Source of the DNA: an uncultured OM182 clade bacterium
Lineage (GTDB): Bacteria > Pseudomonadota > Gammaproteobacteria > Pseudomonadales > Azotimanducaceae
DNA length: 64,000 nucleotides
Reading direction: 5' to 3'
Assembly (NCBI GenBank): GCA_905182025.1
Contig: CAJJAA010000027.1
Location: 50,302 to 114,301, forward strand
The position numbers were made by a program, and so were the translations under genes. This document shows positions 28,786 to 38,727 of the stretch, in pieces. The first letter of the stretch is position 1. The number at the start of each line of letters is the position of its first letter. Under the pieces are notes generated by a model. It saw only the letters and a list, made by a program, of their open reading frames with translations, did no database searches and was not told the origin of the DNA.

Positions 28786-29631
28786 ATGATTGAGAATCTG
28801 GAAACCCTGCTAGCGCTCTCTCGCACCGGCACAATGCTCGAGGCGAGTACGGAATTACGTGTTTCTCAGTCAGCTGTGAGCAAGCGAATTGCTGTCTTAG
28901 AAAAATACTATGCCCGCAAGCTTATTCAGAAGAAGGGGCGGCGGGTCGAGTTGACCCAGCATGGTCAGCAATTAGTCGATAAAATATCGCCGATTCTGTC
29001 GGAGCTTAGAGATCTGTTCGTTGATGATATGAATGCCAGCAAAGGTGAGCTCATTATCGGCGTGTCAGAAGCCATTCTTTCTTCTTGGGGTCCTAAAACC
29101 TTTATTCAGGTTCAAAGTGAGATGCCGGAAGCTCATTTCGTTTTCCATACTCACCGCACCCCGGTGGTGCTGGATAGAATACGTTCCGGTGAGTTTATGG
29201 CAGGGGTTTGTACGGGTTCAGATAATCACGATACTGATCTGCAGTCTGAGGTGCTGTTTCATGAGCCGATGGTTATCATTCCTTCAGCCCTTGAGAAGCT
29301 CAAATGGCCGCAGCAGGATAGTTTGGATGTGATCACGATTGAGGACTATTCGGGCGCCTGGCGCTCGTTTAAAGATGAAGCGGCTCGACTAAAGATCAGA
29401 AGGTCCGTGTCACTCGAATCCTTTTTCAGTGTCGCCCAAATGGCGATTGCCGGGTTTGGTCATGGCTTGGTGCCGATTGGCGTGGCTCAGACATTGAAGG
29501 TGCCTGATGATTGCCTGATTAATCTAAGTCAATCAGGCTTGAGTCGGCCTGTGCGCTTTGTTGCACGAAAGTCTACCTATTCACTGCCGATCGTAACCAA
29601 CTTCTACCAATCGTTAAGTCGAAAGCTTTAG
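28786..29631 (+). CDS. LysR-family transcriptional regulator
   Basis: 281-residue LTTR. The N-terminal winged helix-turn-helix covers residues 1-60 (MIENLETLLALSRTGTMLEAS, VSQSAVSKRIAVLE). The periplasmic-binding-like effector domain starts near residue 90 (GELIIGVSEAILS). ATG 28786 is preferred to the track's TTG at 28771 because it places the family's start-of-helix-1 correctly. Divergent from the TauE/SafE exporter and probably its regulator; the effector is unknown. Confidence 0.88.
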   Translation: MIENLETLLALSRTGTMLEASTELRVSQSAVSKRIAVLEKYYARKLIQKKGRRVELTQHGQQLVDKISPILSELRDLFVDDMNASKGELIIGVSEAILSSWGPKTFIQVQSEMPEAHFVFHTHRTPVVLDRIRSGEFMAGVCTGSDNHDTDLQSEVLFHEPMVIIPSALEKLKWPQQDSLDVITIEDYSGAWRSFKDEAARLKIRRSVSLESFFSVAQMAIAGFGHGLVPIGVAQTLKVPDDCLINLSQSGLSRPVRFVARKSTYSLPIVTNFYQSLSRKL

Positions 29632-29686
29632 CCGATTTTGCATGGCCCCTTGCGCTAGCTTCTTTTTAAACCGATAAAAAGTAAGC

Positions 29687-31099
29687 CTAATAAGAGTAGG
29701 TGTTGCCGTCATTATTGGTCAGAGTAAGTCTGTTGATATCCGATGATTCGGTATGACCGATCCGCTTTGCATCGATTCCATAACTCTCGGCAATTGAAAT
29801 CAAATTATCGACTTGATCTTCGGGGACATAAAGCTCCATGCGGTGGCCCATATTATAAACCTTATACATTTCCTCCCAGCGGGTGCCGGATGCTTTTTGA
29901 ATCGCATCGAACAAAGGTGGCGTGGGAAATAAGTTATCTTTCACAAAATGCACATTGCGGCCAAACTTGACGCACTTTGTTTGCGCCCCACCTGAACAAT
30001 GAATGATGCCTTTTATATCCGAGCCAATTTCTTTCAATGCGGTTTGAATGACAGGTGCATAAGTGCGGGTTGGGCTCAGAATTGCTTCACCAACAGAGAG
30101 TGCCGAATTCGGCAGGGCATCTTCAAGTTTGTAAGGGCCACAATAAACGAGTTCCTTCGAGACATTGGGGTCGAAAGACTCTGGATAGTTTTCGGCATAG
30201 TAGTGGCTCAGCATATCGTGTCTTGCACTGGTTAGACCATTGCTGCCAATACCGCTGTTAGCATTGGATTCATAGGACGCTTGACCCGTTGACGAAAGCC
30301 CGACGATTGCCAGATTTGATGTGATTTCGTTCCGCACGACATCATCTTTCTTCATGATGGCGACAGCGCATGAGTCAACGACAACCGTACCCGTCAGATC
30401 GCCAACGTCTGCCGTTTCTCCGCCGCCAGAATAGATATTAATACCTAGGTCTCGTAGTTGTGCCATGAAGGACTCACTTCCTTCAATAAGTGCTGAGACA
30501 ACCTCACCCGGGCAATTAAGCGCGTTGCGATTAATGGTGTTTGAAATGAGTATGCGACCATTAATGCCGACGCACAGGAGATCATCCAGGTTCATAACAA
30601 TACTGTCTTGAGCAATGCCATGAAAAACTGAAGCATCACCCGTCTCTTTGTATTTCAAATAGGCGATGATAGATTTCGTGCCGCTGCCGTCCGCATGGAT
30701 GATGTTGCACTTCTCTGGATCACCGCCGAGGTAATCTTCCGTTATTTTGCAAAATGCACCAGGAATGCTGCCGGCGTCCAGACGATCGACCACGTTATGC
30801 ACTTCTGACTTGTCAGAACTAACTCCTCGAGCTTGATACCGACTGTTCGGAGAGCGATCTGAGGCGATGGCGACGGTGAATCCAGATCGATCCTTTGCTT
30901 CGATGACGCCGCGAAACTCGAGTTGCCTTAGCGCTTTTGCGACCGTATTGGCCGCAAGCCCGTTATCTTTGGCGAGATTGCGAATACTGGGCAGCTTTTC
31001 TGCCGGGGCTAATTCGCCCGTGTTAATTGAAAAATGGAGCTGGTCGATAATTTGCTGGAAAACAGGAATGGGTGACGTGTTATCGATAGCGAGTTTCAT
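29687..31099 (-). CDS. GntR (YtrA-like) DNA-binding domain fused to PurM-type AIR synthase domain
   Basis: 470-residue two-part protein. Residues ~8-75 are a GntR winged helix of the YtrA type ([37 protein letters not shown]). Residues ~90-455 are a full PurM-like domain with [61 protein letters not shown] and [15 protein letters not shown], most like the Bacteroidetes-type PurM I know. PurM converts FGAM and ATP to AIR. The track's start (31276) adds 59 residues unlike either family; ATG 31099 fits the YtrA N-terminus. A palindromic operator candidate lies 31 nt upstream. Divergent from hisH-hisF. It could be an active enzyme with autoregulation, or a purine-intermediate sensor. Confidence 0.85.
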   Translation of the reverse strand: MKLAIDNTSPIPVFQQIIDQLHFSINTGELAPAEKLPSIRNLAKDNGLAANTVAKALRQLEFRGVIEAKDRSGFTVAIASDRSPNSRYQARGVSSDKSEVHNVVDRLDAGSIPGAFCKITEDYLGGDPEKCNIIHADGSGTKSIIAYLKYKETGDASVFHGIAQDSIVMNLDDLLCVGINGRILISNTINRNALNCPGEVVSALIEGSESFMAQLRDLGINIYSGGGETADVGDLTGTVVVDSCAVAIMKKDDVVRNEITSNLAIVGLSSTGQASYESNANSGIGSNGLTSARHDMLSHYYAENYPESFDPNVSKELVYCGPYKLEDALPNSALSVGEAILSPTRTYAPVIQTALKEIGSDIKGIIHCSGGAQTKCVKFGRNVHFVKDNLFPTPPLFDAIQKASGTRWEEMYKVYNMGHRMELYVPEDQVDNLISIAESYGIDAKRIGHTESSDINRLTLTNNDGNTYSY

Positions 31100-31129
31100 A
31101 ATGTCCGGTGGCCTGATGAATAGACTAAT

Positions 31130-31149
31130 TGTATTAATCTGATAATACA
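31130..31149. promoter_or_regulatory. Palindromic YtrA/GntR-type operator candidate
   Basis: TGTATTA-ATCTGA-TAATACA is a perfect 7-bp inverted repeat with a 6-bp spacer, 31-50 nt upstream of the GntR-PurM ATG and on the hisH side of it. YtrA-type repressors are known to bind GTATTA/TAATAC-like palindromes, so autoregulation is likely. Confidence 0.65.
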
Positions 31150-31390
31150 GATAAGCGGGGCACATGAACAGACCTAGCCGCCTCGAGTTTGCTTTCGAAC
31201 GCCTTTGTTGGCCGTCCTGTTTGTCTGACATCAAGCCACGTGGGCAATTTACTAGAAGGCGAGGTAGATACAGCAAATTATCTGAGCTGAATCGCGAATT
31301 ATTACGTGCGATCTTCTATAATGCCGCCTTTCAAATATCCGGCAATGCTTGGATACATTTAGGTTTTGGTTATATTGAGGTGTGCTTTGC

Positions 31391-32017
31391 ATGCGTGTTG
31401 CGATAGTTGATTATGATGCAGGCAATCTGCGAAGCGTTCAGCGAGCCTGCCAAGCGGTAGGGCTGGATGGATTCATTACGGCCTCGCCTGAGGAAGTGTT
31501 AGCGGCGGATAAAATCATCTTCCCCGGTGTTGGCTCTTCAGTAAGCGCAGTCGATACCCTGCACGATCGTGGTTTGTTTGATGTGTTGATCGAAGCTTTT
31601 CATAAAGGAACACCGCTGCTTGGCATCTGTTTGGGTAGCCAGATTGTGCTTGAACATACAGAAGAAGGTGACAAGGATTGTTTGGGTCTTATCGACGGTG
31701 TGGTTGAGCGTTTCGACTTTGCCGATCGCACCTATAAAGTGCCACATATCGGTTGGAACGAAATCAACATTGCTCAGCCTCATCCCTTACTGCGACAGGT
31801 CGAAGATGGTGATGAATTTTATTTTGTTCACTCCTATTTTACTCGTCCGACTCAGCAAGCCAATGTCGTTGCCACGACAGACTACAACATTAATTTCTGT
31901 TCGATTCTGGCAAAGGACAATTTGTTTGCGACTCAATTTCACCTCGAGAAAAGCGGTAGGAAAGGATTGAGCATACTTGCTGAATTTGCGTCATGGGAAG
32001 GAGGTTCAACATGCTGA
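31391..32017 (+). CDS. hisH: Imidazole glycerol phosphate synthase glutaminase subunit
   Basis: 208-residue class I glutamine amidotransferase that supplies ammonia to HisF. The nucleophile is in [11 protein letters not shown], and the His-Glu dyad is in QFHLEKSG. The HLEKSG form, and the [13 protein letters not shown] context, are like deltaproteobacterial HisH as I know it; typical gammaproteobacterial HisH has HPEKS. ATG 31391 with GAGG 10 nt upstream is preferred to the track's GTG at 31382. Its end overlaps hisF by 7 bp. A TATAAT at 31317-31322 could be the -10 of its promoter; the -35 is weak. Confidence 0.9.
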   Translation: MRVAIVDYDAGNLRSVQRACQAVGLDGFITASPEEVLAADKIIFPGVGSSVSAVDTLHDRGLFDVLIEAFHKGTPLLGICLGSQIVLEHTEEGDKDCLGLIDGVVERFDFADRTYKVPHIGWNEINIAQPHPLLRQVEDGDEFYFVHSYFTRPTQQANVVATTDYNINFCSILAKDNLFATQFHLEKSGRKGLSILAEFASWEGGSTC

Positions 32018-32790
32018 GTAAACGTATTATTGCCTGTTTGGATGTCAGGAACGGCATGTTGGCGAAGAGTGTTAAGTTTGTTGATACGAAAGACATCGGT
32101 GACCCAGTAGAGAAAGCGCAAGAGTACTATGAAGATGGCTTAGATGAGTTGGTCTTTTATGACATCACCGCCTCCAGTGATGATCGCAACATCATGCTTG
32201 ATGTTGTTGAAGAGGTGGCGAAAAAAGTTTATATCCCATTTTCAGTGGGCGGTGGTGTTCGATCAGTTGAGGACGCGTCAAAACTATTATGGGCCGGTGC
32301 CGAGAAGATCAACGTCAATTCGGCTGCGGTAAAGCGGCCTGAACTAATTGCTGAGTGTGCCCACGCAATAGGTAATCAAAACGTCGTTCTGTCGATGGAT
32401 ATCCTGCGCCGAGAAGAGTGTCGTGAGTTTCCTAGCGGATATGAAGTCGTTATCAATGGTGGTCGCACCCCGATGGGTGTCGATGCTCTGGCCTGGGCCC
32501 TGCAAGGTGAATCATTAGGCGCAGGTGAACTCGTTGTTAACTCGATTGACGCAGACGGAACACGAGAGGGTTATGAAATTAAGCTGACGAGAATGATAGC
32601 TGAAGCGGTATCCATTCCTGTCATTGCTTCCGGCGGTGCAGGAAAGCCGGAACATTTGTATGAAGTCCTAACGGAGGGTAAAGCGGATGCTGCGCTCGTT
32701 GCCTCGATGGTGCACTATGGTGAGTATACCGTCAGTCAACTTAAGCAGTGGCTGCACGACAAGGGTGTAAAGGTTAGGCTGAAGTACTAG
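32011..32790 (+). CDS. hisF: Imidazole glycerol phosphate synthase cyclase subunit
   Basis: 259-residue (beta/alpha)8 barrel. Catalytic Asp residues are visible in [10 protein letters not shown] and LSMDILRR. Phosphate-binding loops are SVGGGVRS and [17 protein letters not shown] and [13 protein letters not shown] are family stretches. The product is imidazole glycerol phosphate plus AICAR, linking histidine and purine synthesis. The track start (31993) is moved to ATG 32011, preceded by a perfect AAGGAGGT 5 nt upstream. Coupled to hisH. No other his gene is nearby, so the pair is either the displaced cell copy or a paralogue. Confidence 0.92.
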   Translation: MLSKRIIACLDVRNGMLAKSVKFVDTKDIGDPVEKAQEYYEDGLDELVFYDITASSDDRNIMLDVVEEVAKKVYIPFSVGGGVRSVEDASKLLWAGAEKINVNSAAVKRPELIAECAHAIGNQNVVLSMDILRREECREFPSGYEVVINGGRTPMGVDALAWALQGESLGAGELVVNSIDADGTREGYEIKLTRMIAEAVSIPVIASGGAGKPEHLYEVLTEGKADAALVASMVHYGEYTVSQLKQWLHDKGVKVRLKY

Positions 32791-32832
32791 TGGGATATTT
32801 AGCAGCGATCGATTTAAGTATGAGAGATCAAA

Positions 32833-33033
32833 ATGAGTGAGGAACGATTCGAATCGTTAGAAACCAAGATCGCTTTTCAGGAAGATCTGATTCAGAAATT
32901 AGACGATGCCTTGTTGGATCAACAGAAACAAATTCTTGACCTACGGATACAGCTGCGGCATGTCTCTAATCAGGTTAAAGATATGGAGAGTTTCACACCC
33001 GACTCTCCTGAACCACCGCCACCTCACTATTGA
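32833..33033 (+). CDS. slyX: SlyX protein
   Basis: 66-residue small protein, mostly one coiled-coil helix (ESLETKIAFQEDLIQKLDDALLDQQKQI pattern of heptads), ending in PPPPHY, the SlyX C-terminal signature. Function is not established in any species. Short gap after hisF (42 bp), so it may be on the same transcript. Confidence 0.88.
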   Translation: MSEERFESLETKIAFQEDLIQKLDDALLDQQKQILDLRIQLRHVSNQVKDMESFTPDSPEPPPPHY

Positions 33034-33093
33034 TCCTGCATACTCAAAGCGCGGATCGACAATACTAATGTTTAGTTCCATTTGGAGATATTT

Positions 33094-34068
33094 ATGAAAG
33101 CTGTGCTTGTTGATCAGGAATCGAATTTATCCTGGGGTGAGGCCGATAGACCCCAAATTAATGCAGATGAAATTCTAGTGAAGGTCCATGCTACGGCGAT
33201 TAACCGTGCAGACTTGATGCAGCGTCGTGGCATGTACCCAGCACCGGCCGGTGCAAGTGAAATTATGGGTCTGGAGTGTGCCGGTGAAGTTGTTGAGATT
33301 GGCGAAAGTGTTTCAAGTTGGAATGTTGGCGACAAGATTTGCGCGTTGTTAGCCGGTGGTGGGTATGCGGAATATGTTGCAATCCCTGCCATTAACGCCA
33401 TGCCTATACCCTCTGGACTATCAATGAATGAGGCGGCAGCCTTGCCCGAAGTCTTTGCGACCGCTTGGCTAAATCTATTTATAGAAGCGGCGCTTGTGCC
33501 AGACGAGAAGGTTATCTTGCATGCGGGAGCAAGCGGTGTTGGTACGGCGGGCATTCAACTTTGTAAGGCATTTGGTAACCCCTGTTTTGTCACGGTTGGT
33601 AACGATGAAAAGTTGGCGGCGTGCATTCAACTTGGTGCGACAGCAGGGAGTAATAGGCATGAGGGTTCGTTTCTAGAAAAGGCAACAGCATTCGCAGACG
33701 GAACCGGTATTAATGTGATTCTGGACCCTGTCGGCGGCGCCTATTTGAATGAAAACTTGCAGCTTCTGTCTGTCGGTGGTCGGCTTGTTTTAATCGGCTT
33801 AATGGGTGGCAGCAAGGTCGAGATGGAATTGGCAATGCTAATGATGAAGCGAACAAGGATTATAGGTTCGACTTTGCGGGCACGATCACCGCTAGAAAAA
33901 GCCGTCGTTTTAGATCAATTAGTTGACAGGGTTTGGCCAAAGATAGCTTCAGGTGAAATCAAACCTATCGTCGATACCGTGCTACCGATTGCGTCTGTTG
34001 AAGATGCGCACGCACTTGTTGCCTCAGACAAAACAATAGGCAAAGTCATTTTGTCGGTAGACGTCTAA
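33094..34068 (+). CDS. NAD(P)H quinone oxidoreductase (zeta-crystallin-like MDR)
   Basis: 324-residue zinc-free medium-chain reductase. NRADLMQRRGMYPAPAG and the nucleotide-binding HAGASGVGTAGIQLCKAFG are the quinone oxidoreductase/PIG3 pattern. DPVGGAYLNENL and the C-terminal IGKVILSVD match the family. Likely reduces quinones or other alpha,beta-unsaturated carbonyls with NADPH. ATG 33094 with GGAG 6 nt upstream replaces the track's TTG at 33082. Confidence 0.9.
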   Translation: MKAVLVDQESNLSWGEADRPQINADEILVKVHATAINRADLMQRRGMYPAPAGASEIMGLECAGEVVEIGESVSSWNVGDKICALLAGGGYAEYVAIPAINAMPIPSGLSMNEAAALPEVFATAWLNLFIEAALVPDEKVILHAGASGVGTAGIQLCKAFGNPCFVTVGNDEKLAACIQLGATAGSNRHEGSFLEKATAFADGTGINVILDPVGGAYLNENLQLLSVGGRLVLIGLMGGSKVEMELAMLMMKRTRIIGSTLRARSPLEKAVVLDQLVDRVWPKIASGEIKPIVDTVLPIASVEDAHALVASDKTIGKVILSVDV

Positions 34069-34170
34069 GTCTGCGCTGATTTGCTTTGACCTAATTGAGC
34101 CTGCGAGAATGTATGGAACGTTCAGGTAGTGCTGATTGCGCTTTAAGATAGAAGCGAAGTACGCTGAGGT

Positions 34171-34383
34171 TTATTCGACCTCAGCTACATCTTCTGCTTG
34201 GAAGCCTTTGTCGGTTTCTGATAAATCATATTCGACTTGAGCACCTTGCTTTAATGTACGATAACCTTCGCCACGAATAGACCGAAAATGGACGAAAATA
34301 TCATCACCTGATTCTCTTTCGATGAACCCGAAACCCTTGGCGTCGTTGAACCACTTCACGGTCCCTGTCTGTCGCTCCGACAT
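34171..34383 (-). CDS. Cold-shock domain protein
   Basis: 70-residue CspA-type OB fold. RNP1 is KGFGFIE and RNP2 is [21 protein letters not shown] is the family N-terminus. ATG 34383 with AGAGGG upstream is chosen over the track's TTG at 34389. Binds single-stranded nucleic acid. The 250 bp upstream are AT-rich, with a possible TATAAT -10 at 34411-34416 on the minus strand, and otherwise hold nothing I can name. Confidence 0.93.
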   Translation of the reverse strand: MSERQTGTVKWFNDAKGFGFIERESGDDIFVHFRSIRGEGYRTLKQGAQVEYDLSETDKGFQAEDVAEVE

Positions 34384-34637
34384 GGCCAATACCCTCTTTT
34401 ATCTCTTATTATTATAAATGCTATTTATTGTTATAGCTTAGTCCTGATGATTTAACTCAGGAATAACTGATTAAGCAAAAATAGTAAGGTGGGCGCAAGG
34501 GTTAATATTGGAAAAAAGCCGTTAAGTTATAAAAATATGCGTATGAAAGGGCATTACCGCCTTCATAGTAAGTCAGGCTGATAGTCCGGCGAAGTACAAT
34601 AAACGAGAGTGATTTAAGCGCCGATTATCCCGGTCAA

Positions 34638-37406
34638 CTAAAGGTCTTCAATTTTTCGCTTTTGGTCGCGAAGTTGTGTAATTGCGGAGCCAAGCTCGAT
34701 GACCTTATCCTTCTCCTTTTGAACAACTTCGGCAGGTGCTTTAGCAACGAAGCCCGGGTTGTTGATCTTACCTTCAGCCCGTTGCTTATCCTTCTCTTTG
34801 CGATCAATTTCCTTATCGAGTCGCTGGATCTCAGCATCCTTATCAATTAGCCCACTCATTGGCACGAGGACTTGCATGTCGCCTACCAGCGAGGTGGCCG
34901 ATACGGGTGCCTGCGCGTCGGCTTCTAGCCAAGTAAGACTTTCCGGCTTAATGAGAAATTGTAGAAGTGACTCGTTGTGTTCAAGTCGCGACTTATCTAC
35001 TGCATTCCCATTTTGGAATAACACCGGGATCTGCTTGGCGAAAGAGATATCCATTTCGCCTCGAATATTACGGGTTGCGGTGACGACGGACTTTATCCAT
35101 GCCACCTCAGCCTCCACTTCCACGTCGATCAAAGACGTATCTTGTTCGGGGAAAGGCTGCAGCATAATCGTCGCTCCGCTGTCACGAACGCCGGCGGGTA
35201 TTTGCTGCCAAATTTCTTCTGTCATGAAGGGTAGGAACGGATGGGACAGTCGCAGTACTGTTTCCAGTGTTGTTAATAAAGTACGTCTTGTACCAAGTAG
35301 CGATTCAGCGCTTGAATCTTCGCTATTTAATATCGGTTTGCTTAACTCTAGGTACCAGTCACAAAATTGATCCCAAACGAACTCATATATCGCTTTTGCG
35401 GCCAGGTCATATCGATGAGTCTCCATCGCAAGATTGACTGCGCCGATGGTTCGCTGCAGTTCCGACGTGATCCAACGATCAACAACGTTGATATTGGCAT
35501 CCGCTGTCATGAAATTATCATCAACGTGCTCGAGCGTGTTCATAAACGCAAAATTAGACGCGTTCCAAAGCTTGTTGCAGAAATTTCGATAGCCGTCGAC
35601 GCGATTCATATCGAATCGAATTGTGCGGCTTCGAGTGGCAATCGAATAGAACGTGAATCTCAGAGCGTCGGTGCCATAGGCTGATATGCCGTCCGGAAAT
35701 TCCTTGCGAGTTGATTTTTCAATTTTCTTCGCCATCTTCGGCTGCAACATGTTCGCTGTGCGTTTTGCGACGAGCTCTTCAAGACCGATGCCGTCGATGA
35801 TGTCGAGTGGGTCAAGACCATTTCCCTTCGATTTAGACATCTTTTGGCCTTCGGCATCGGTAACCAAACCGGTGACATAGACCATTTTAAATGGAACCTC
35901 GTCCATGAACTTTAACGTCATCATGATCATTCGAGAGACCCAAAATGTAATGATGTCGTGTCCAGTCACCATGACGTCGGTAGAATGAAACGTTTCGAGG
36001 TCTTCGGTCTTGTCTGGCCAGCCGAGTGTAGAGAAGGTCCACAAAGCGGAAGAGAACCACGTGTCCAGCACATCCTCGTCCTGACGCAGTGCGTACTCGT
36101 CTGTCAGGTTGTGATTTTTCCGCACTTCTGCTTCGCTTCGACCGACGTAAACATTGCCTGCCTCGTCATACCAGGCAGGTATACGATGCCCCCACCATTG
36201 TTGTCTTGATATACACCAGTCTTGAATGTCGCGCATCCATGAGTAGTAGGTGTTTTCGTAATTCTTTGGAACAAACTCAATATCACCATTCTCTACCGCT
36301 GCAATTGCAGGTTCTGCCAGGGGCTTGGCTTTTACGAACCACTGGTCACTGAGATAGGGTTCAACCACAACGCCAGATTTCTCGCCCCGAGGCACCATCA
36401 TTTTATGGTCTTCGATTTTCTCTAGTAGGCCAAGCGCCTCTAAATCGGCAACGACCATCTTGCGTGCGTCGTAACGATCGAGTCCTTGGTACTTAAGTGG
36501 AACGGCATCATTGAGTGAAGCATCGTCATTTAAAATATTGATCAGTTCTAGATCGTTGCGACGACCGACATCATAGTCATTGAAATCATGTGCGGGTGTG
36601 ATCTTTACGCAACCTGTGCCAAATTCTTGATCGACATAATGATCGGCGATGACGGGAATTGTTCGATCCGTTAGTGGCAACGCAACACGCTTCCCAACTA
36701 AGGCTTTGTATCTTTCATCATCAGGGTGAACAGCAACCGCTGTGTCGCCCAGCATGGTTTCGGGTCGGGTCGTTGCGACCACAAGAAATTGTCCAGGGTT
36801 ATCAACCAGGGGGTATTTGAAGTGCCACAGGTGACCGTTTTCTTCCTCGGATTCAACCTCAAGGTCAGAGATGGATGTTTTTAATACCGGGTCCCAATTG
36901 ACTAAGCGCTTACCGCGATAAATCAGACCATCTTCATGTAGGCGCACGAAAACTTCTAGAACCGCTTTGGATAGACCTTCATCGAGGGTAAAGCGTTCAG
37001 TTTCCCAGTGTAACGACGCGCCTAAACGACGGAGTTGTTTTGAGATACTACCGCCGGATTCTTCTTTCCATTCCCAGGCTTTTTCAAGAAATGCTTCTCG
37101 ACCTAGATCGGACGGTTTGACACCCTGTGCTGCGAGTTTTTCTGTCACCAGCATTTGTGTGGAAATACCAGCGTGATCGGTGCCCATCTGCCACAAGGTT
37201 CTATCGCCTTTCATTCGGCGATAACGAATAAGTGAGTCGACGAGACTGTGTTGGAATGCATGTCCCATATGCAATGTCCCCGTCACGTTAGGCGGTGGAA
37301 TCGCAATCGAGAATGGTTGGCCATTGCCTGAAGGTGCAAAGTAATTAGCAGCTTCCCATTTTTCATACCAGGCTGTTTCAATATCCTGCGGTTGGTATTT
37401 GTTCAT
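34638..37406 (-). CDS. valS: Valyl-tRNA synthetase
   Basis: 922-residue class I synthetase that charges tRNA-Val. The HIGH motif is in [14 protein letters not shown] near residue 40. The CP1 editing domain includes [18 protein letters not shown] is in [15 protein letters not shown] near residue 540. The anticodon-binding domain and a C-terminal coiled coil ([24 protein letters not shown]) are complete. Preceded by a hypothetical gene and holC, the usual gammaproteobacterial pepA-holC-valS order. Confidence 0.97.
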   Translation of the reverse strand: MNKYQPQDIETAWYEKWEAANYFAPSGNGQPFSIAIPPPNVTGTLHMGHAFQHSLVDSLIRYRRMKGDRTLWQMGTDHAGISTQMLVTEKLAAQGVKPSDLGREAFLEKAWEWKEESGGSISKQLRRLGASLHWETERFTLDEGLSKAVLEVFVRLHEDGLIYRGKRLVNWDPVLKTSISDLEVESEEENGHLWHFKYPLVDNPGQFLVVATTRPETMLGDTAVAVHPDDERYKALVGKRVALPLTDRTIPVIADHYVDQEFGTGCVKITPAHDFNDYDVGRRNDLELINILNDDASLNDAVPLKYQGLDRYDARKMVVADLEALGLLEKIEDHKMMVPRGEKSGVVVEPYLSDQWFVKAKPLAEPAIAAVENGDIEFVPKNYENTYYSWMRDIQDWCISRQQWWGHRIPAWYDEAGNVYVGRSEAEVRKNHNLTDEYALRQDEDVLDTWFSSALWTFSTLGWPDKTEDLETFHSTDVMVTGHDIITFWVSRMIMMTLKFMDEVPFKMVYVTGLVTDAEGQKMSKSKGNGLDPLDIIDGIGLEELVAKRTANMLQPKMAKKIEKSTRKEFPDGISAYGTDALRFTFYSIATRSRTIRFDMNRVDGYRNFCNKLWNASNFAFMNTLEHVDDNFMTADANINVVDRWITSELQRTIGAVNLAMETHRYDLAAKAIYEFVWDQFCDWYLELSKPILNSEDSSAESLLGTRRTLLTTLETVLRLSHPFLPFMTEEIWQQIPAGVRDSGATIMLQPFPEQDTSLIDVEVEAEVAWIKSVVTATRNIRGEMDISFAKQIPVLFQNGNAVDKSRLEHNESLLQFLIKPESLTWLEADAQAPVSATSLVGDMQVLVPMSGLIDKDAEIQRLDKEIDRKEKDKQRAEGKINNPGFVAKAPAEVVQKEKDKVIELGSAITQLRDQKRKIEDL

Positions 37407-37531
37407 ACTTTCTTCAATTTAACAGACTCAGCGGAAGCGGAATTATACACAGATTCTTGCCTCCCGTAGGCGAACCGGCAGTGTCATTTATCTCGGTGAT
37501 GCTGCAGGTGAACTTCATGTCTAGTTTCGCT

Positions 37532-37567
37532 AAACCGCTTTTTCGAGTGTTTGTTCTACAGCGGTTT
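37532..37567 (+). terminator. Intrinsic-terminator-like hairpin between valS and the upstream gene
   Basis: AAACCGCT-20 nt-AGCGGTTT followed by a T-run (TTT) on the plus strand. The surrounding genes run leftward, so a rightward terminator here would not stop them; it may limit antisense transcription or be fortuitous. Confidence 0.35.
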
Positions 37568-37604
37568 TTTCAGCGAACTGTCGATTGTGTGTTGATGGCT
37601 TTTC

Positions 37605-38156
37605 TTATTCTTTCTTGGAATCGCCTTGACCGGTGTCAAGTTCGTCGAGAAGGGTGGTTAGTTCATCTTTAAGTCTGCGCACGATTTCTGTTGAATACTC
37701 TTCAACTAAAGCGTCCACCACCTGCGAAGCCTGTGCTTTTACCTTGGTCTTTTTGCCATCAATATCATGCGCCTGATATTGCGCGGAAAGTGGCCCAAGT
37801 GTTGCTGTTTCTGGTGTGCCGCCGAACAAGTCGGTAGGCCTGGGTACTGATTCACCGGGTCCGAGGCTGGGCTTTGGTTTCTTTGTTGTTACTTTTAATG
37901 GCAGGCTGGTGTTGAACACAATATTGTCGAGTAAAGGGACTTGAGACGGCGCTGAGACTTCGTTGCGATGCGTGCTGGAGGTTTGTTTGATTTCGTTTTG
38001 GTCAGTCGATTCAGGATCAACATGCCTATTGCCTTTGCCAGGCTCGGTTAAGGTGTCGGCATCATTGAGCGTCGTGTCCTGCCCAATCATACCTTGGTCA
38101 GTAGCGTTGGCAGAATTAGCGTCAGTGTCTTCAGTGTCTTTAGTGTTCATAGTCAT
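37605..38156 (-). CDS. Conserved-position hypothetical protein between holC and valS
   Basis: 183 residues. The first ~90 are polar and acidic, probably disordered (rich in T, D, N, E). The C-terminal ~60 residues are helical and charged (QASQVVDALVEEYSTEIVRRLKDELTTLLDELD). No domain recognised, no signal peptide or membrane segment. It has the position of the hypothetical gene often found between holC and valS in gammaproteobacteria. Two ATG starts (38156 and 38150) are possible; neither has a strong Shine-Dalgarno. Confidence 0.65.
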   Translation of the reverse strand: MTMNTKDTEDTDANSANATDQGMIGQDTTLNDADTLTEPGKGNRHVDPESTDQNEIKQTSSTHRNEVSAPSQVPLLDNIVFNTSLPLKVTTKKPKPSLGPGESVPRPTDLFGGTPETATLGPLSAQYQAHDIDGKKTKVKAQASQVVDALVEEYSTEIVRRLKDELTTLLDELDTGQGDSKKE

Positions 38157-38220
38157 CTATGTTGATTGTTTATATGTCTGAATTTACTTTTAGTACCTAA
38201 TATCGCGTTTATGTGATGCC

Positions 38221-38655
38221 CTACTTTGATTTCATGGCGTGATAGGCAAGTGGGTAACCCCGATCTTTGTAAAATTTATAATTGATTCTGGCGGCGTCTC
38301 GCTTTGTGTCATCCAAGGGCACAACTTCGGCGACCCGCGAGAAGCGACTAAAGAAATCAGGGACTACACCCGATAGGTTAACGAGAATATCCTGATGACC
38401 CGGTTCGGCTTGGTGCGAGATCTTCACGGCAAGTCCATCGTCGGCATATTCTGCCTCGTTAGCGCAATGTGCATGAGGGATGAAGCGATCTTCTCGAAAA
38501 GCCCAGAGTAAACTGTCCAATTCCTGAGACTGTTCAACATTCTCGGTGTGAATATGAATTTTATGCCCGAGATGAAAAATTTTGTCGATAAGTCGACAGG
38601 TGAACTGCAGTGCCGGTTCATCGCTTTCAATCTGATAAAAATCAATCTTAGTCAT
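38221..38655 (-). CDS. holC: DNA polymerase III chi subunit
   Basis: 144-residue HolC. TKIDFYQIE opening, CRLIDKIFHLGHKIHIHT, LDSLLWAFREDRFIPHA and the VNLS region are the family pattern. Chi connects the clamp loader (via psi) to SSB. It follows pepA as in most gammaproteobacteria. Confidence 0.93.
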   Translation of the reverse strand: MTKIDFYQIESDEPALQFTCRLIDKIFHLGHKIHIHTENVEQSQELDSLLWAFREDRFIPHAHCANEAEYADDGLAVKISHQAEPGHQDILVNLSGVVPDFFSRFSRVAEVVPLDDTKRDAARINYKFYKDRGYPLAYHAMKSK

Positions 38656-38727
38656 CTATTTCTCAATTAGAGTCGCTCTGTCTCCGAGCGACTCCTCAAC
38701 TAGGCTTTGAGTGCTTTGCAACAGCGT

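Noticed and set aside
31100-31276. 59-residue N-terminal extension of GntR-PurM in the ORF track
   Set aside because: It would cover the palindromic operator and has no similarity to the YtrA N-terminus.
31164-31406. 80-residue plus-strand ORF in the GntR-PurM/hisH gap
   Set aside because: No motif, Arg-rich random composition, overlaps the operator side and the hisH leader.
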